Assembly (NCBI RefSeq): GCF_023015615.1
Contig: NZ_JALKAJ010000004.1
Location: forward strand, 62,001 to 126,000
Reading direction: 5' to 3'
DNA: 64,000 nucleotides
From: Qipengyuania sp. S6317L1
Lineage (GTDB): Bacteria > Pseudomonadota > Alphaproteobacteria > Sphingomonadales > Sphingomonadaceae
The notes beneath the pieces were generated by a model, which was not told the origin of the DNA, did no database searches, and saw nothing but the letters and a program-made list of their open reading frames with translations. How positions within the stretch are numbered: position 1 is the stretch's first letter; each line of letters starts with the position of its first letter. Shown here in pieces: positions 63,302 through 64,000 of this stretch. The position numbers and the translations under genes were made by a program.

Positions 63302-64000
63302 ACAAGCCCCAAGCCCCCTTCACCACCGAAGAAGCCCGCGAGCGCGCGGTTGACCGGCTCGATGTGTCCCCTCGCTTTACCGAGCATGAGGCGCTGCGCC
63401 TCAACAATATGTTCCGCGGGTCCTCGACGCACGAAATGCTCAAGGCGGTGTTTGAAGGCTCGCTTGCGGGTGATGTTGCGACCGTCTCCAGCTTTGGCGC
63501 GGAAAGCGTGGTGCTTTTGCACCTGCTGGCCGAGGTCAATCCCGATGTGCCCGTCCTCTTCCTCGACACGGGCAAACATTTTGCCGAAACGATTGCTTAC
63601 CGTGATGAAGTGGTGGAGCGTTTGGGCCTCACAAACCTGCAAATTCTCAACCCCGATGAGGCGGAAGTCATCGCCAAGGACGAAAGCGGCCTTCGCTGGT
63701 CATATGACCCGGATGGCTGCTGCGAAATCCGCAAGGTGAAGCCACTTGAAGAGGCGCTTGATCGCTTTGATGCGAGCTTCACCGGCCGCAAGGCGTTTCA
63801 GTCATCGACGCGCGCGAACCTTCCGCGCTTTGAAATTGATACATCCGACGCGGCGGGCCGCCTGAAGATCAACCCGCTGATCGATTGGAGCGCCGAGGAT
63901 ATCGCGGCTTACATGGAAGAACATGACCTGCCGCGTCACCCGCTGGTTGCGCGAGGGTTTCCCAGCATCGGATGCGAACCTTGCACGCACAAGGTTGCGC
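63298..64000 (+). CDS. cysH: Adenylylsulfate/PAPS reductase, cut by the window end
   Basis: Reduces activated sulfate to sulfite. SSFGAESVVLLHLL binds the phosphates, LFLDTGKHFAET is typical, and the cysteine pairs GCCEIRK and IGCEPC point to the iron-sulfur type, which normally prefers adenylylsulfate. The terminal region with the catalytic Cys lies outside the window. ATGA overlap with DUF934. Confidence 0.93.
   Translation, partial: MNKPQAPFTTEEARERAVDRLDVSPRFTEHEALRLNNMFRGSSTHEMLKAVFEGSLAGDVATVSSFGAESVVLLHLLAEVNPDVPVLFLDTGKHFAETIAYRDEVVERLGLTNLQILNPDEAEVIAKDESGLRWSYDPDGCCEIRKVKPLEEALDRFDASFTGRKAFQSSTRANLPRFEIDTSDAAGRLKINPLIDWSAEDIAAYMEEHDLPRHPLVARGFPSIGCEPCTHKVA

Overview
The window reads as the chromosome of an alphaproteobacterium of the order Sphingomonadales, most likely an Erythrobacteraceae member. 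The basis is the sulfur cluster order (cobA, DUF2849, cysI, DUF934, cysH), the mltG-fabF-acpP block, and close family resemblance of the accessory genes to sphingomonad integrative elements. The species is an inference. No 16S or other decisive marker is present.

Positions 1 to about 44,590 are an integrated conjugative or mobilisable element, of which only the right part is visible. Its right end is a P4-type integrase (43161-44414) next to the 3' end of a CAU-anticodon tRNA gene (44593-44669). The left end lies outside the window, beyond the coupling protein TraD at the left edge. The backbone consists of traD and a ribbon-helix-helix protein, single-stranded DNA-binding proteins, DUF2493, a RES/Xre toxin-antitoxin pair, an ArdC antirestriction protein, a large ParB, a giant methylase-helicase of the strawberry notch type, a zinc-finger/Toprim primase-like protein and a lytic transglycosylase. 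Almost all backbone genes are on the minus strand.

Cargo sits between backbone blocks: (a) a cytosine methyltransferase and PD-(D/E)XK endonuclease with a divergent HEPN-like protein (4816-7868); (b) a MarR-controlled operon of hydrolase, thioesterase and RND pump (8249-14288); (c) three consecutive tyrosine recombinases, one interrupted by a stop codon (14408-17612); (d) a tetR-emrB-emrA-nodT efflux operon (24151-28944); (e) small genes and decayed genes, including a broken DJ-1/PfpI gene and a variant infA copy (29194-32112); (f) a LysR-azoreductase-SDR block (32272-34697). A module of a 73-residue protein gene, a conserved noncoding stretch, ssb and a further small gene occurs twice in direct orientation (about 2894-4747 and 17625-19905). 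It flanks cargo (a) to (c), and each copy begins with the same 18-bp sequence.

Positions 44,670-64,000 look like stable chromosome: a Popeye-like cyclic-nucleotide-binding membrane protein, a 2H phosphoesterase, mltG-fabF-acpP, an acetylpolyamine-deacetylase-like protein, a DUF2383 protein, aspS, rnd-oxyR, queF, a membrane protein with a Glu-Pro repeat, and a run of overlapping genes for sulfur metabolism (sseA, metC, an MscS channel, cobA, DUF2849, cysI, DUF934, cysH cut by the window edge).

The least explained signals are the paired module with its roughly 220-bp conserved noncoding element, a hairpin placed just before the ribosome binding site of several backbone genes (with a compensatory base change between two copies), and a degenerate 26-bp element found at the borders between cargo blocks.
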